64,000 nt of DNA from JAKQEM01 sp964391185 (GCA_964391185.1 CAYMIX010000001.1:124001-188000); one strand, 5' to 3'. Positions 1 to 8,956 are shown, numbered from the stretch's first letter. The notes: generated by a model from the letters alone, not told the origin. Translations and numbers: made by a program.

Positions 1-741
1 TTGCCCCAGACCTACAGCAACCAGAATCACACGAAGTGGCGCGTGGAAGTAAACAGCGGCACCTATATGATTCCTAAAAATACATCGCAGCGCTTGGGTA
101 TTCGCATCACTACGGACTCATACGGCGGAGGTTCTACATCCAATGAATTGTTCGAACTCAAAACACTTTCGCTCTGGGTCGTAGAACGTTCGACAGGAGC
201 GAGTCGTCAAATTGTTCCGACTGAGACACATTATCCCATGCACCAGACGTCGTTCGGTCGCATTACATCTGTTCGCAATACGCTCGCGACGAGCATGACG
301 GTACCACAGGGTCAGGGTCGCACACTTGGAACATTTGCAATTATGGGCATGGCTTCTACGGGCGCAGCACTCGATGTGAAGAGTCTCACATTTACATTGC
401 AGACGACTGATGTATCAGTGAGTGGCTTGCGCATCACGGGCATTCCTGGGGCACTTCAGAGTGATTGCGGAACGGAAACGACGGACGGAAAAGTGGTCAT
501 CAACTGCGACATCCCACCCGGGATTCAGCGCATTGGAACGGATCCATTAGTATTCAGCATCACGGCGAATCTTACTGTTGCTGCTGCCAAAAATGCGGGC
601 ATGGTTCAGCTACTCGCAAGCTCGCCCGGAGGCTTAACGAGCCTCGGTGCAGTGCGCTGGACGGATCAATCAAGCACGTTCAACTGGATTGAGTCAGATG
701 TTGAATTGGATAGCGGGCCGGTGGTTACTGTAACTAAATAA
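1..741 (+). CDS. C-terminal part of a secreted/surface protein (5' truncated by window edge)
   Basis: The reading frame is open from the first base, so the true start lies outside the window. The visible 246 residues are rich in Thr, Ser, Gly and Val with alternating hydrophobic residues, which suggests beta-sandwich (Ig-like) extracellular domains. One Cys pair near residues 155 and 170 could form a disulfide. The end, with a Trp-Thr-Asp-Gln stretch and a final Val-Thr-Val-Thr-Lys, resembles C-termini of large cell-surface proteins in this kind of genome. No catalytic motif is visible. Function beyond surface location is not assigned. Confidence 0.6.
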   Translation: MPQTYSNQNHTKWRVEVNSGTYMIPKNTSQRLGIRITTDSYGGGSTSNELFELKTLSLWVVERSTGASRQIVPTETHYPMHQTSFGRITSVRNTLATSMTVPQGQGRTLGTFAIMGMASTGAALDVKSLTFTLQTTDVSVSGLRITGIPGALQSDCGTETTDGKVVINCDIPPGIQRIGTDPLVFSITANLTVAAAKNAGMVQLLASSPGGLTSLGAVRWTDQSSTFNWIESDVELDSGPVVTVTK

Positions 742-775
742 CGTACCCTTTCTGTCGCTATTCCAACTTCGTAGT

Positions 776-812
776 GTTTACTAGTTAACTGGTTTATTGG
801 TTCAGCGGTTAT
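776..812. repeat. Stutter-word palindromic repeat, left arm (GGTTTATTGGTT family)
   Basis: The stretch carries the words GTTTACTAGTTAACTGG and TTTATTGGTT. An inverted copy of the same words lies at 1276-1303, so the two arms enclose the four-helix-bundle gene. The family also occurs as compact hairpins at 24585-24660 and 29316-29380. Confidence 0.7.
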
Positions 813-872
813 ACATGCTTCAGTGCTTTAACAAGCTAAAGCAGACAACGGTGCATTTTTTGGCTATGTTGA

Positions 873-1289
873 ATGAGTGAATTTCACAACTTTCAGGAAA
901 TGCGCGTATGGCAGAAATCTAGAGTCCTCGTTCGTGCGATAAGGGCTATTTGTAAAAGAGAAGCTACACAAAAAGATTGGTCGTTCATTGATCAAATCAC
1001 GAGTGCTGTCAGGTCAATATCAGCGAATATTGCCGAAGGTAGTGATGCAATGACAACTCCGGAATTCATTAATTTTCTTGGATATGCCAAAAGGTCTGCA
1101 ACAGAAGTGAGATCACATCTGTATGACGCACTTGATGAGCAATATATTTCTCATGATGAATTCAAGAATCTTGTTGATCAAACATATTCGATTACACGAA
1201 TGTTAGCGAGTCTCATTCATTATCTTCAATCAATAAACCCAAACCTTAAACGCACGTTTAAAGAAAAACTCCCACAACCAGTAAACTAA
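873..1289 (+). CDS. Four helix bundle protein (S23 / 23S rRNA intervening-sequence family)
   Basis: This 138-residue protein has the usual length and signature of the family. It has an N-terminal Phe-x-x-x-x-Val-Trp-Gln-Lys-Ser motif (residues 6-16), a central Ser-Ile-x-x-Asn-Ile-Ala-Glu-Gly-Ser motif (about 47-57), then Phe-x-x-Phe-Leu-x-x-Ala and a final helix. Members fold as antiparallel four-helix bundles. They were first found inside rRNA intervening sequences and are very common as free genes in CPR genomes; their molecular role is unknown. The gene lies between inverted arms of an intergenic repeat (776-812 and 1276-1303), which hints that it moved in as cargo. It converges on pyrF. 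Confidence 0.85.
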   Translation: MSEFHNFQEMRVWQKSRVLVRAIRAICKREATQKDWSFIDQITSAVRSISANIAEGSDAMTTPEFINFLGYAKRSATEVRSHLYDALDEQYISHDEFKNLVDQTYSITRMLASLIHYLQSINPNLKRTFKEKLPQPVN

Positions 1290-1303
1290 TAAACCAATTA
1301 ACC
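1276..1303. repeat. Stutter-word palindromic repeat, right arm
   Basis: Inverted copy of the 776-812 words (AACCAGTAAACTAATAAACC and AATTAACC). It overlaps the last codons of the S23-type gene on the + strand and supplies the TAA stop of pyrF on the - strand at 1298-1300. Confidence 0.7.
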
Positions 1304-2146
1304 CGCGCTCAGCGCGACAGAAAGGTCCTCCGCCATTTCCTTCGCAGCATTCCTCGCAGCAGCTGCAAAGTCCTTTTTATTTGATGCGAAGATAATCGAG
1401 CGTCCTGCATTTACGATCGCTCCGGTTCCATCAGCAAGGAAGTTTCCTTTTACGTCTTCTGCTGTCGCACCCTGAGCACCATAACCAGGTACCAAGAATG
1501 GGACGTGTGGCATGAGCGTGCGCAGGTATTTGGATTCTTCGGGGTACGTGGCTCCTACGACCGCGCCGACACAGGAGAGGTTTGTATCTGGTCCGATGTG
1601 TTGTGCTGCCCAGCTTTCTACAAGTTGCGCCATGTGTTCGTGCACAACTTCGTCCCCTACCGGGAGATCCTGAAGTTCGCCGGAGCTTTCGTTGCTGGTT
1701 TTTACGAGGACGTAAATTCCTTTCTCATTCTTTGTCGCACGTTCGATGAACGGTAGTACACCATCGCTTCCGAGGTATGGGTTCACGGTGAGTGCATCGA
1801 TCGGGCTGTCTTTGAAGAGATATGCGTCGGCGTATGCCTCGCATGTTGTGCCGATATCACCGCGCTTTCCATCGGCGATCACCATCATGCCATTACTCTT
1901 TGCATAGGCACACACGGCCCAGAAAGCCTTCATTCCTTCCCATCCGAGAACTTCGAAGTACGCCATCTGCGGCTTGATTGCGGCGGCGATATCTTTGGTC
2001 GCGTCGATGATCTCCTTGCTGAACGTCCATACACCCTCGACATCTTTCGTGATGCCTTCAGGTAATTTGCTGAGTGCAGGGTCTATCCCCACGCACACGG
2101 GGCTGGATGTGCGGATTTTGGCTGTGAGAGCGTCGGCGAAGTGCAT
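1298..2146 (-). CDS. pyrF: Orotidine 5'-phosphate decarboxylase, type 2
   Basis: The protein converts OMP to UMP in the last step of de novo pyrimidine synthesis. The key Ala-Asp-Gly-Lys-Arg-Gly-Asp-Ile motif (Asp92, Lys94, Asp97) carries the catalytic Asp-Lys-x-x-Asp network, and the long spacing and length (282 residues) match the type 2 (TIGR02127-like) subfamily. A C-terminal Pro-Gly-Tyr-Gly-Ala-Gln-Gly phosphate-binding loop and Asn-Ala-Gly-Arg-Ser-Ile are present. The start is placed at the ATG at 2146, where family similarity begins (Phe-Ala-Asp-Ala-Leu). An in-frame ATG further upstream at 2233 would add 29 residues unlike the family. No other pyrimidine gene is adjacent. Confidence 0.93.
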   Translation of the reverse strand: MHFADALTAKIRTSSPVCVGIDPALSKLPEGITKDVEGVWTFSKEIIDATKDIAAAIKPQMAYFEVLGWEGMKAFWAVCAYAKSNGMMVIADGKRGDIGTTCEAYADAYLFKDSPIDALTVNPYLGSDGVLPFIERATKNEKGIYVLVKTSNESSGELQDLPVGDEVVHEHMAQLVESWAAQHIGPDTNLSCVGAVVGATYPEESKYLRTLMPHVPFLVPGYGAQGATAEDVKGNFLADGTGAIVNAGRSIIFASNKKDFAAAARNAAKEMAEDLSVALSAG

Positions 2147-2298
2147 GTGAAGCTTAGTATATGGAAATTTATCGCAGGATGTAAGCCATATGCGAAGAGT
2201 GGTGATGTACCCAAAAGGTGAACAGCCGGACAACTTTCTACTTGCTTTGTGCTACCTCGCAGGTGTACGATCGTTCACTCACTTACAACGAATTTCCT

Positions 2299-2304
2299 TA
2301 TAAC
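2299..2304 (+). promoter_or_regulatory. -10 box of comM, probable leaderless start
   Basis: TATAAC lies seven bases before the comM ATG at 2312, which places the initiating A near +1. No Shine-Dalgarno site is present. A -35 match upstream (TTCACT, 2274-2279) is weak. Confidence 0.45.
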
Positions 2305-2311
2305 CCTGTAT

Positions 2312-3814
2312 ATGCTTACTCAATTACTATCCTTCGCAACCCACGGACTCAGTAGTGAGAAGATAACGGTCGAGGTCGGAGTGCAGCGCGGCGAGGGTGG
2401 AATCCTCATCGTGGGTCTCGGCGATACGGCCGTACAGGAAAGTAAACAAAGGGTAAAGATAGCTTTACGTTCCAGTGGTTACAAACTCCCAACGGGCAGA
2501 GCGATCACGATCAATTTAGCTCCAGCTGATCTGCGAAAAGTGGGTCCGAGGTATGACCTTCCCATCGCGCTGGGCATCCTTGCTGTGCACGAACTTATCG
2601 ATGTTCCGGAAGAAAAATGGAAAGACATGGCGATCCTCGGAGAGCTTGCGCTTGATGGATCGTTGCGTCACGTGACGGGCGTCCTTCCTGCAGCGCTCAG
2701 CGCACGAGCACATGGTATCTCTACTATTGTGGTTCCCTCAGTGAATGGTCCGGAGGCCGCCTTGGTGCCAGGCGTGCGCGTGATAGCTGCGGAACATCTC
2801 ACCGATGTTGTCGCGATACTCGAAGGGAAACAAGAGTCGGAGGCTATTACTCCTCCAGCATCCAGCCCTGCTCGTGTGCATGCAGTGGACTTCGCCGATG
2901 TGCGCGGACAAGAACAGGCGAAGCGCGCGCTCGAAATTGCCGCAGCTGGTGGGCATAACGTGTTGCTCAGTGGCGCTCCAGGTTCGGGCAAAACATTATT
3001 GGCGCAAGCATTGCGCGGGATTCTTCCACCACTTACGCGTGAAGAATCATTAGAAGTGACGCAGATTTATTCTGTCGCGAACGAATTACCGACAGATCAG
3101 CCACTTGTTTCCGATCGTCCGTTCCGTGCGATTCATCACACAGCGAGCGGTGTTTCTATTGTTGGTGGAGGGCAAACTCCTGGCCCGGGAGAAATCAGTT
3201 TGGCGCATCGTGGTGTGTTATTCCTCGATGAACTCGCAGAGTTTCCACCAAACGTCCTCGAAGTGCTCCGGCAACCATTGGAAGACCGTCGTATTACGAT
3301 TACACGGGCCCAGGGAAGCGTCACATTCCCTGCTGACGTCCTACTTGTCGCCGCGATGAATCCGCCGCGCTACAGCCCAGGAGATGCGAAGCGCATCCAA
3401 CGGCGTATCAGTTCCCCATTCTTAGACCGTATCGATCTCACGATCGATGTATTGCCTGTGCCCATAGATGATCTGCAGCAGAAGAACCCAAAAACAACTG
3501 GCGATACTTCAGCCGTGATTCTTGATCGTGTAGTTCGCGCACGTGCGTTGCAGCGTGAACGATTCTCCAAACTCCCCATAACAACCAATAAAGAAATGGG
3601 CATCCGGGAGATTCGAGAGTTTTGCATACTCGATCCATCTTCTGAAGCACTGCTTAAACAGGCTGCCGAGAGGTTGCATTTATCGGCGCGCAGTTACCAT
3701 CGCATTATCAAAGTATCTCGTACAATTGCGGACTTAGCAGGCTCATATCGCATCCAAGCGACGCACATAGCCGAAGCTCTCCAGTACCGCCAAAACATTG
3801 GCCTCGACGCATGA
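2312..3814 (+). CDS. comM: ComM-like YifB family Mg-chelatase-related AAA+ ATPase
   Basis: The 500-residue protein has the standard ComM layout. An N-terminal ChlI-type domain (1-190) has the Val-Glu-Val-x-x-Gly-x-x-Gly start, followed by an AAA+ core with Walker A GAPGSGKT at 221-228 and Walker B LFLDE at 303-307, then a C-terminal Mg_chelatase_C helix domain. ComM is a hexameric branch-migration helicase that helps integrate incoming DNA during natural transformation. The chosen ATG (2312) matches the family N-terminus; an earlier in-frame ATG at 2249 adds an unlikely leader. It overlaps yraN by four bases (ATGA), so the two are translationally coupled, a common pairing. Confidence 0.93.
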   Translation: MLTQLLSFATHGLSSEKITVEVGVQRGEGGILIVGLGDTAVQESKQRVKIALRSSGYKLPTGRAITINLAPADLRKVGPRYDLPIALGILAVHELIDVPEEKWKDMAILGELALDGSLRHVTGVLPAALSARAHGISTIVVPSVNGPEAALVPGVRVIAAEHLTDVVAILEGKQESEAITPPASSPARVHAVDFADVRGQEQAKRALEIAAAGGHNVLLSGAPGSGKTLLAQALRGILPPLTREESLEVTQIYSVANELPTDQPLVSDRPFRAIHHTASGVSIVGGGQTPGPGEISLAHRGVLFLDELAEFPPNVLEVLRQPLEDRRITITRAQGSVTFPADVLLVAAMNPPRYSPGDAKRIQRRISSPFLDRIDLTIDVLPVPIDDLQQKNPKTTGDTSAVILDRVVRARALQRERFSKLPITTNKEMGIREIREFCILDPSSEALLKQAAERLHLSARSYHRIIKVSRTIADLAGSYRIQATHIAEALQYRQNIGLDA

Positions 3815-4227
3815 ACAATTCCACGCCTCCATCATTGGCTCCATCTGCCCAGCCTGCGGGCCGTTCGGACAGGCATTTCATTGTCGGCAGAGACGGCGAA
3901 GTGACAGCGTGTTTGTTTCTGCAGAATCTTGGCTATTCGATCGTCGGTCGCAACGTGCGCATCGGGAGCCATGATGAAATCGATATCATCGCATACGATC
4001 CAGAGGATGAAGTGATTGTGTTTGTCGAAGTAAAAAGCCGGAGCAAGTTTTCGGAATATCAGCCTGTGATGAATGCTACGCGCACCAAACGTTTATCGAT
4101 GATGCGCGCGGCGCGGCTCTGGATCGCCCATCGCAATTGGGATGGGGGCTACCGGATGGATTTAGTGAGCGTCGCAAATGGCCAGGTGACGGAACACATT
4201 GTGGAGTTGCCGTGGAGGAGTCGTTAG
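3811..4227 (+). CDS. yraN: YraN family (UPF0102) putative endonuclease
   Basis: The 138-residue protein has a short low-complexity Pro/Ser N-terminus and then the UPF0102 core. Gly-x-x-Gly-Glu near residue 29, Asp-Glu-Ile-Asp-Ile-Ile near 61, and Val-Phe-Val-Glu-Val-Lys-x-Arg near 73 form the Asp...Glu-x-Lys nuclease signature of the Holliday-junction-resolvase-like fold. The cellular role is not settled. Coupling to comM through an ATGA overlap suggests a link to DNA uptake or recombination. Confidence 0.88.
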   Translation: MNNSTPPSLAPSAQPAGRSDRHFIVGRDGEVTACLFLQNLGYSIVGRNVRIGSHDEIDIIAYDPEDEVIVFVEVKSRSKFSEYQPVMNATRTKRLSMMRAARLWIAHRNWDGGYRMDLVSVANGQVTEHIVELPWRSR

Positions 4228-4321
4228 CCCTTCGAGGCCCCGCACGTCATGGTGAGGTGCGAATCTGAGCGCAGCGACGATGAGCCCCGAATCCATAGTG
4301 CGGGGCACCTCAGGGTGACAC
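4228..4321. repeat. Dispersed palindromic repeat (CAGGGTGACAC family)
   Basis: Between the convergent yraN and pgl genes, GCCCCGCAC and GTGCGGGGC form the arms of a long hairpin, and the element ends in CACCTCAGGGTGACAC with GTCATGGTGAGGTGC inside. Related pieces occur at 15384-15442, 22625-22692, 30101-30162 and 63508-63537. It may serve as a bidirectional terminator. Confidence 0.7.
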
Positions 4322-5044
4322 TTAGCCCATCAGCACCATCACTCCATTGTGTCCGAGCACACGCTTAAGCGGCCAATGCGCATCGCCGTCGTTACTTTCA
4401 AGCATGGCATCCCACGTGGCACGTTTCACCGGCCCTTGTAGCAATACCAAGTGGCTCTGGGCACAGGCGATTGAATTCAACGTGAGAGAAATGCGATCTT
4501 TGATTGGGAATCGTGGAGTTCCATCTTCTTTCAGAGGCGCTTCTGCACTCAGAGCAAAGTGTGTGTCACTCAGCTCTTCTTCATCGAGTGGTGGGAAGAG
4601 TGAGGCAATATGGCCGTCATCGCCCATGCCAAGGACCGTGATGTCTGGCAGCCTGTGTTCCCACAGTGTTTTGACATCAGCGATGTAGTCAGTTACACAT
4701 TCTTCTATCGGCAATGTTGTATCAGGGAAGAACACATTCTCCGGCGGAATCGGTGCATTCAAGAGTAATGTCTCCACTACCATTTTCTGATTGCTATCAG
4801 GATGTTCGTTGGGAACATAGCGTTCATCGAGCAAGAAAATAGATACCTTACTCCAATCAATGTTGTTGCGCTTGCCGAGCTCCATATAAATCGGCTTAGG
4901 CGTTGAGCCTCCGGAAAGCCCGATGGAACAAGAACCATGATCAATAATTGCCTGATTGATATGTTCAACAAGCCAGTTCACAGCATGTTGCGTGAATTCT
5001 TCCGCGCCTTTGGTTTCGGTTAAGGTGTAGTGCATTAGAACCAT
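4322..5044 (-). CDS. pgl: 6-phosphogluconolactonase (DevB family)
   Basis: The enzyme hydrolyses 6-phosphogluconolactone, the second step of the oxidative pentose phosphate pathway. The Gly-Leu-Ser-Gly-Gly-Ser-Thr-Pro loop near residue 41, the Leu-Asp-Glu-Arg-Tyr-Val-Pro motif near 67 and Gly-Met-Gly-x-Asp-Gly-His-Ile-Ala-Ser-Leu-Phe-Pro near 139 are diagnostic. Length (240 residues) is normal. The ATG at 5044 has a well-spaced GGGAAGG upstream; a second ATG at 5035 overlaps the zwf stop (TAATG). Either way it is coupled to zwf. No gnd gene is seen in the window. Confidence 0.9.
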   Translation of the reverse strand: MVLMHYTLTETKGAEEFTQHAVNWLVEHINQAIIDHGSCSIGLSGGSTPKPIYMELGKRNNIDWSKVSIFLLDERYVPNEHPDSNQKMVVETLLLNAPIPPENVFFPDTTLPIEECVTDYIADVKTLWEHRLPDITVLGMGDDGHIASLFPPLDEEELSDTHFALSAEAPLKEDGTPRFPIKDRISLTLNSIACAQSHLVLLQGPVKRATWDAMLESNDGDAHWPLKRVLGHNGVMVLMG

Positions 5045-6480
5045 TGGGAACCTTCCCTCTCCATCCATTCTTCTGATTCTTTCGGTCCACTGCTTCCTGC
5101 GGGATACACATGGAGCGGAGTATCTTTTTTATCGAGGTGCGCTTGGAGCGGGTCGATAAGCCTCCATGCAGTTTGTACTTCTTCGAAACTGAGGAACCAC
5201 TGCTGCTTTCCGTGAATTGCTTCAAGCATCAAGAGTCCATGCTCAGGCAAACAATCGCCGTAGCAGACGAGCGGATCTTCCATAATCAATGGTCTGAACT
5301 TTGGTTCCGTGCCCCCGATCTTCGTTTGCAAGTGTAAACGCATACCGGCTTCTCCTTGGAGAATAATATCCAAACGATTTGGGCTGCTTCCCTCCCCGAC
5401 AGGATGCGTTTCCTGGAATTCGATCGTGATGCGCGTTTCGCGTTTACCAAGGCGCTTTCCGGTACGCACATAAAACGGCACACCTTCCCATCGTGATGCG
5501 CGGGACATCAGCTTAAGAGCGATGTATGTATTTGTACGTGAATCAGCGCTGATGCCATCTTCTTTCGTGTATGCGTGTTCATGTTCTTCGGAGCTGCGGC
5601 CTGCGCCATATTGGCCCTGCACAATAATGTCATTGAGGTTTGCTGCTGGCGGCAAATAGAATTGTCCAAGTGCATTGAACCGACTTTCGCGGAGTCCTTC
5701 GTCATCAGCGTCAAGGCGCATCGTGAGGATGGCGCCCATGATGAGAATGTGACTCTGAACGTAGTCGCGCAACGTTCCTGCGGCATCGAAGTATCCAGCG
5801 CGACCTTCCAAACCCTTCGCTTCACTCGCGGTAATTTCCACGTGATGGATCAATGTATTTTTAAATAATCGTTCGAGGATCGGATTCGCAAAGCGCAAAT
5901 AAAATACGTTACGCACAGCTTCTTTGCCGAGGTAGTGATCGAGCAGATAAATTTCTTCTTCTACAAAGCAGCGCATGAGCACGCCACGAATGTCTTCGAA
6001 ACTCTTGAGATCATGTCCTACTGGTTTTTCAACGATGCAGCGGAACGCAACCGATGGCTCTTTGATTTTCCCTTCGCACAAGTTCTCCAACACATTCGTA
6101 AATACTGTTGGTGGAACGGAAAGATATGCGAGGCGTACCGTGTTCTCCCAACCTTTTTCGAGCTTCGTTAGTGTGTCGTGCAACGCGTGAAAATCTTGTA
6201 CATCGTCGTACTGACCCTGATGATAATGACAATGTGAGAGAAATTCCTTCAGCACATTTTCGTTTACTTCTGGCATGTCTGCACGAACAGATTCTTCCAC
6301 AAGCGTGCGGAATTGTTCATTGTTCATTTCACTTCGAGCGTATCCAACAATCGAATAGTGTTCCGGGAAACGCTTCTTGAGCGCGAGCGTGTACATCGCA
6401 GGGTAAATCTTCAGCTTAGCGAGATTGCCCGAAGCCCCGAAGAGTATGAGGCTGAATGGATGTGGTGCAGAGAGCGTCAT
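5035..6480 (-). CDS. zwf: Glucose-6-phosphate 1-dehydrogenase
   Basis: The 481-residue protein oxidises glucose 6-phosphate with NAD(P)+. Family motifs are the N-terminal nucleotide-binding loop GASGNL (15-20), Glu-Lys-Pro-Val-Gly-His-Asp (151-157) and the active-site Asp-His-Tyr-Leu-Gly-Lys-Glu (181-187). The dinucleotide loop is unusual: most family members have Gly-Ala-Thr/Ser-Gly-Asp-Leu, here the Asp is Asn, and the usual Arg-Ile before Asp-His-Tyr is Leu-Leu. The catalytic His and Lys remain. It is translationally coupled to pgl downstream. A candidate -10 (TATAAA) lies about 35 bases upstream of the ATG. Confidence 0.92.
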   Translation of the reverse strand: MTLSAPHPFSLILFGASGNLAKLKIYPAMYTLALKKRFPEHYSIVGYARSEMNNEQFRTLVEESVRADMPEVNENVLKEFLSHCHYHQGQYDDVQDFHALHDTLTKLEKGWENTVRLAYLSVPPTVFTNVLENLCEGKIKEPSVAFRCIVEKPVGHDLKSFEDIRGVLMRCFVEEEIYLLDHYLGKEAVRNVFYLRFANPILERLFKNTLIHHVEITASEAKGLEGRAGYFDAAGTLRDYVQSHILIMGAILTMRLDADDEGLRESRFNALGQFYLPPAANLNDIIVQGQYGAGRSSEEHEHAYTKEDGISADSRTNTYIALKLMSRASRWEGVPFYVRTGKRLGKRETRITIEFQETHPVGEGSSPNRLDIILQGEAGMRLHLQTKIGGTEPKFRPLIMEDPLVCYGDCLPEHGLLMLEAIHGKQQWFLSFEEVQTAWRLIDPLQAHLDKKDTPLHVYPAGSSGPKESEEWMEREGSQWF

Positions 6481-6561
6481 GAAGTTCCTATTGTACGCGA
6501 TGAACCGTGTTTATAAAAATTGCTTGTGGACGGGCTGAACGGGGGTATCGTGGAGTTTGCT

Positions 6562-6801
6562 ATGAATAGACCAAGCATTGTTTTAGGCCCAGATACACTC
6601 GCTAGGTGCGCTGAACTACGTTCCGATCTACTGACATCAGCTCAAGCAGATTTATTAGCGACACAACGAAACTGCATGCAACGGAGAAAAGGTGCTCAGC
6701 CGTGTGACAAAATTCTCACATCAACGGCGCATGCGTGTGAAGAATGTCTTGTTACGCGTCATCGCCAGGCAGCCGGTGCACCGCATGAACGAAGGAATTG
6801 A
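6562..6801 (+). CDS. Hypothetical small protein (doubtful)
   Basis: An open frame of 79 codons lies alone in the 353-bp gap (6481-6833) between zwf and the amidase gene. It begins at an ATG at 6562 and has six Cys residues, including Cys-Glu-Glu-Cys, but no recognised motif. No Shine-Dalgarno site is evident. It may be a real small Cys-rich protein or chance; nothing else convincing is seen in this gap apart from the zwf upstream region. Confidence 0.3.
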   Translation: MNRPSIVLGPDTLARCAELRSDLLTSAQADLLATQRNCMQRRKGAQPCDKILTSTAHACEECLVTRHRQAAGAPHERRN

Positions 6802-6833
6802 CTCTATTGATTTTATAAAAGCAACATGAGGAG

Positions 6834-8915
6834 TTAGTACCGCCTGATCATCGTTCCAGGGTAGTAATACTCCAGGATATCTTCGCCTGATGTGCCTTCG
6901 TTGGCCTGACCTTCAGCGCCGCATCCGCTCATGCCTACGCCATGGCCTCGCAAGGTCTCTCCTGCGCACCATGGATCATCCTTAGCTGTGAAGATCTCTG
7001 CGAATGGAAAGTTGTTCCAGCCGGCTTCTTCTGGCGTCCTCGTGCGTCCTGCATCAGCAGAGAAGTATGGCGCGCGAATGACGTTGCCATCTTTCATCAG
7101 TACTTGATTGCTTGTCGACTTCACGGCTTTCACCCAGTTTGGATTGTTTCCTTCGAATTCTTTTCCGCCATAGAGCTGAAAAGTTGCCGGGCTATCGGAG
7201 CCGTCGTATGGCATACCAGGGAACTTCCTCAAATGTGTTGGGTCCATGTAGTACAGCGCATACGTGCGAGCTGCTATCGCAAACGCGCGTTGCTTCTCAT
7301 ATGGCTCTGTGTCGGGCTCTTCGGCGAGTCCAAGCATGTAGTCTTCGAGTGAAAGTGTATTGATAATGGCTGCTTTATTATCGATGACCGAACACGTAAC
7401 CGTTCCACGATATTTTGACCGGAGAATTGTCATGTCGTATGCATCGCATGTTGCAGCGCCGGTTTCTTGGCGCGTGAGGCGGATGCGGATGTTTTTACGA
7501 GAGGATTCAGACGATGCAGAAGATTCATCCCCCTTCGCCTTTGAGGCTACGGCGGACAGGGAGGAGGCACGAGAATTGCGGCGTGAAGAAGCTGAAGAAA
7601 TAGATGGTGTTTTACGACTGCGTACTGATGACGATGATTTCTGACGTGCAGCCAAGCGGTCAGCAACGCCGGTTTCTACTTCTTTCCCGGGGTTTGTTCC
7701 AAGTTTACGGCGCAACAGTTTGGATGCTTGTGTTCCGAGCAAACGCTGAACGCGACGTGGAATTCCCGAGGAAGCGACTGACCGGGTAGAAACAGATCTT
7801 GTCGATTTCTTTGACGTTGCAGTTATTCTGACAGGAAGTTTTACGGCTACGTCCACTTCCCCACTCGCTGCATTTGCAAGCATCTGCGGAATTGCGCCAT
7901 AAATATAAAAACCTGGGCACGCGGTCGAAATTAAATCACGATGACCAACAACTGGTTCCAAAGTTTTTCCGTGATACTTCACGCTTTTATTGAGGTCGAT
8001 GTCATATTCCTCGCCGAGATCTTTGAGTAACCACTGCAATGCTTTGAGCTGTTTCTGCGTAGGCTTTTCTTCTTCAAAATTCCCCAGCAGCGCCACTCCG
8101 AGGGTATTAATGTTGTTGCAATATGCGTGGCCAGCAACGATATATTTACCGCCAGCTTTTCCTTCGTAGACTTGCCCGTCTTCATCAATCAGATAGTGAT
8201 ATCCGACATCACCCCAGCCGCGATTGTTTGCGTGGTATGCATAAATTGCGCGTACGCGCTCTGCACCAGAGCGCTTGTCTCCACCAACGGCGACAGCCGT
8301 GTGATGAATGGCAATGAGCTTCATTGACTGAGAATATTCGTGAGTCCACCGGAGAGTCTGCCCCGTTTCATCCCTGTTCATGCGGCCGATTGTTTTAAAT
8401 TCGTTCGGGTAATTCAGCTGCGCCGCTTCACACTCACGGATGCGTTCAGACGTAGCCCCGCCATTATCCCCCGTTTCAATTGTTTCATTATCAGATACTC
8501 CTTCGGAGGAATTTGGTTCACGATACAAAAGCGATTCATCCGCTCCCCAATCATTGCGTGAAAGTATGCGTGGAGTGGATGTATTCGTCGTTGCTGCAAC
8601 GTTGTATCTGACCGGGCTTTCATCGATGTCGATCGGATGGATCGTCACATCATCACTCATGCGAACGCGCACCGCTTCGGCAAGTGGCGGAAACATCGCG
8701 AGGTTTGATTCTCTCAGGAGTGGGTCCTGTTCGTTATCTACTTCAAGCGACGTCCAATCACTCCAATCTCCATCGAGTTTGTAACGTACTTCAGCAGAAC
8801 TTTCGTTCGTAGGAAGTGTGACGCTGAGGGCGTCGGGAACAGATTCCAATTGATGGACATCAGGGGCATACGACAGCGCAAATGGTAACGCTGCCACGAG
8901 AGCAAAAAACTTCAT
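6834..8915 (-). CDS. Secreted cell-wall hydrolase: amidase (PGRP-like) fused to SpoIID/LytB domain
   Basis: The 693-residue protein has an N-terminal signal peptide (1-16), a beta-rich region and an N-acetylmuramoyl-L-alanine amidase (Amidase_2/PGRP) domain at about 118-345. The zinc ligands are visible: Ile-His-His-Thr (203-206), His325 of Gly-His-Arg-Asp and Cys333 of Thr-Ala-Cys-Pro-Gly. A Ser/Arg-rich linker (about 365-475) follows, then a SpoIID/LytB domain with Leu-Glu-Asp-Tyr-Met-Leu-Gly, Ala-Ala-Arg-Thr-Tyr-Ala and Gly-His-Gly-Val-Gly-Met-Ser. SpoIID-type domains act as lytic transglycosylases on denuded glycans, so one polypeptide may remove the peptide and then cut the glycan. The combination fits wall remodelling or division. 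Confidence 0.88.
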   Translation of the reverse strand: MKFFALVAALPFALSYAPDVHQLESVPDALSVTLPTNESSAEVRYKLDGDWSDWTSLEVDNEQDPLLRESNLAMFPPLAEAVRVRMSDDVTIHPIDIDESPVRYNVAATTNTSTPRILSRNDWGADESLLYREPNSSEGVSDNETIETGDNGGATSERIRECEAAQLNYPNEFKTIGRMNRDETGQTLRWTHEYSQSMKLIAIHHTAVAVGGDKRSGAERVRAIYAYHANNRGWGDVGYHYLIDEDGQVYEGKAGGKYIVAGHAYCNNINTLGVALLGNFEEEKPTQKQLKALQWLLKDLGEEYDIDLNKSVKYHGKTLEPVVGHRDLISTACPGFYIYGAIPQMLANAASGEVDVAVKLPVRITATSKKSTRSVSTRSVASSGIPRRVQRLLGTQASKLLRRKLGTNPGKEVETGVADRLAARQKSSSSVRSRKTPSISSASSRRNSRASSLSAVASKAKGDESSASSESSRKNIRIRLTRQETGAATCDAYDMTILRSKYRGTVTCSVIDNKAAIINTLSLEDYMLGLAEEPDTEPYEKQRAFAIAARTYALYYMDPTHLRKFPGMPYDGSDSPATFQLYGGKEFEGNNPNWVKAVKSTSNQVLMKDGNVIRAPYFSADAGRTRTPEEAGWNNFPFAEIFTAKDDPWCAGETLRGHGVGMSGCGAEGQANEGTSGEDILEYYYPGTMIRRY

Positions 8916-8956
8916 GCAGGCACGGTATCAGAAGTGCAAGGCTTGCACATAAATAT

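Noticed and set aside
6562..6801. Confident protein-coding gene in the zwf upstream gap
   Set aside because: No ribosome site, promoter or family support; listed only as a low-confidence frame.
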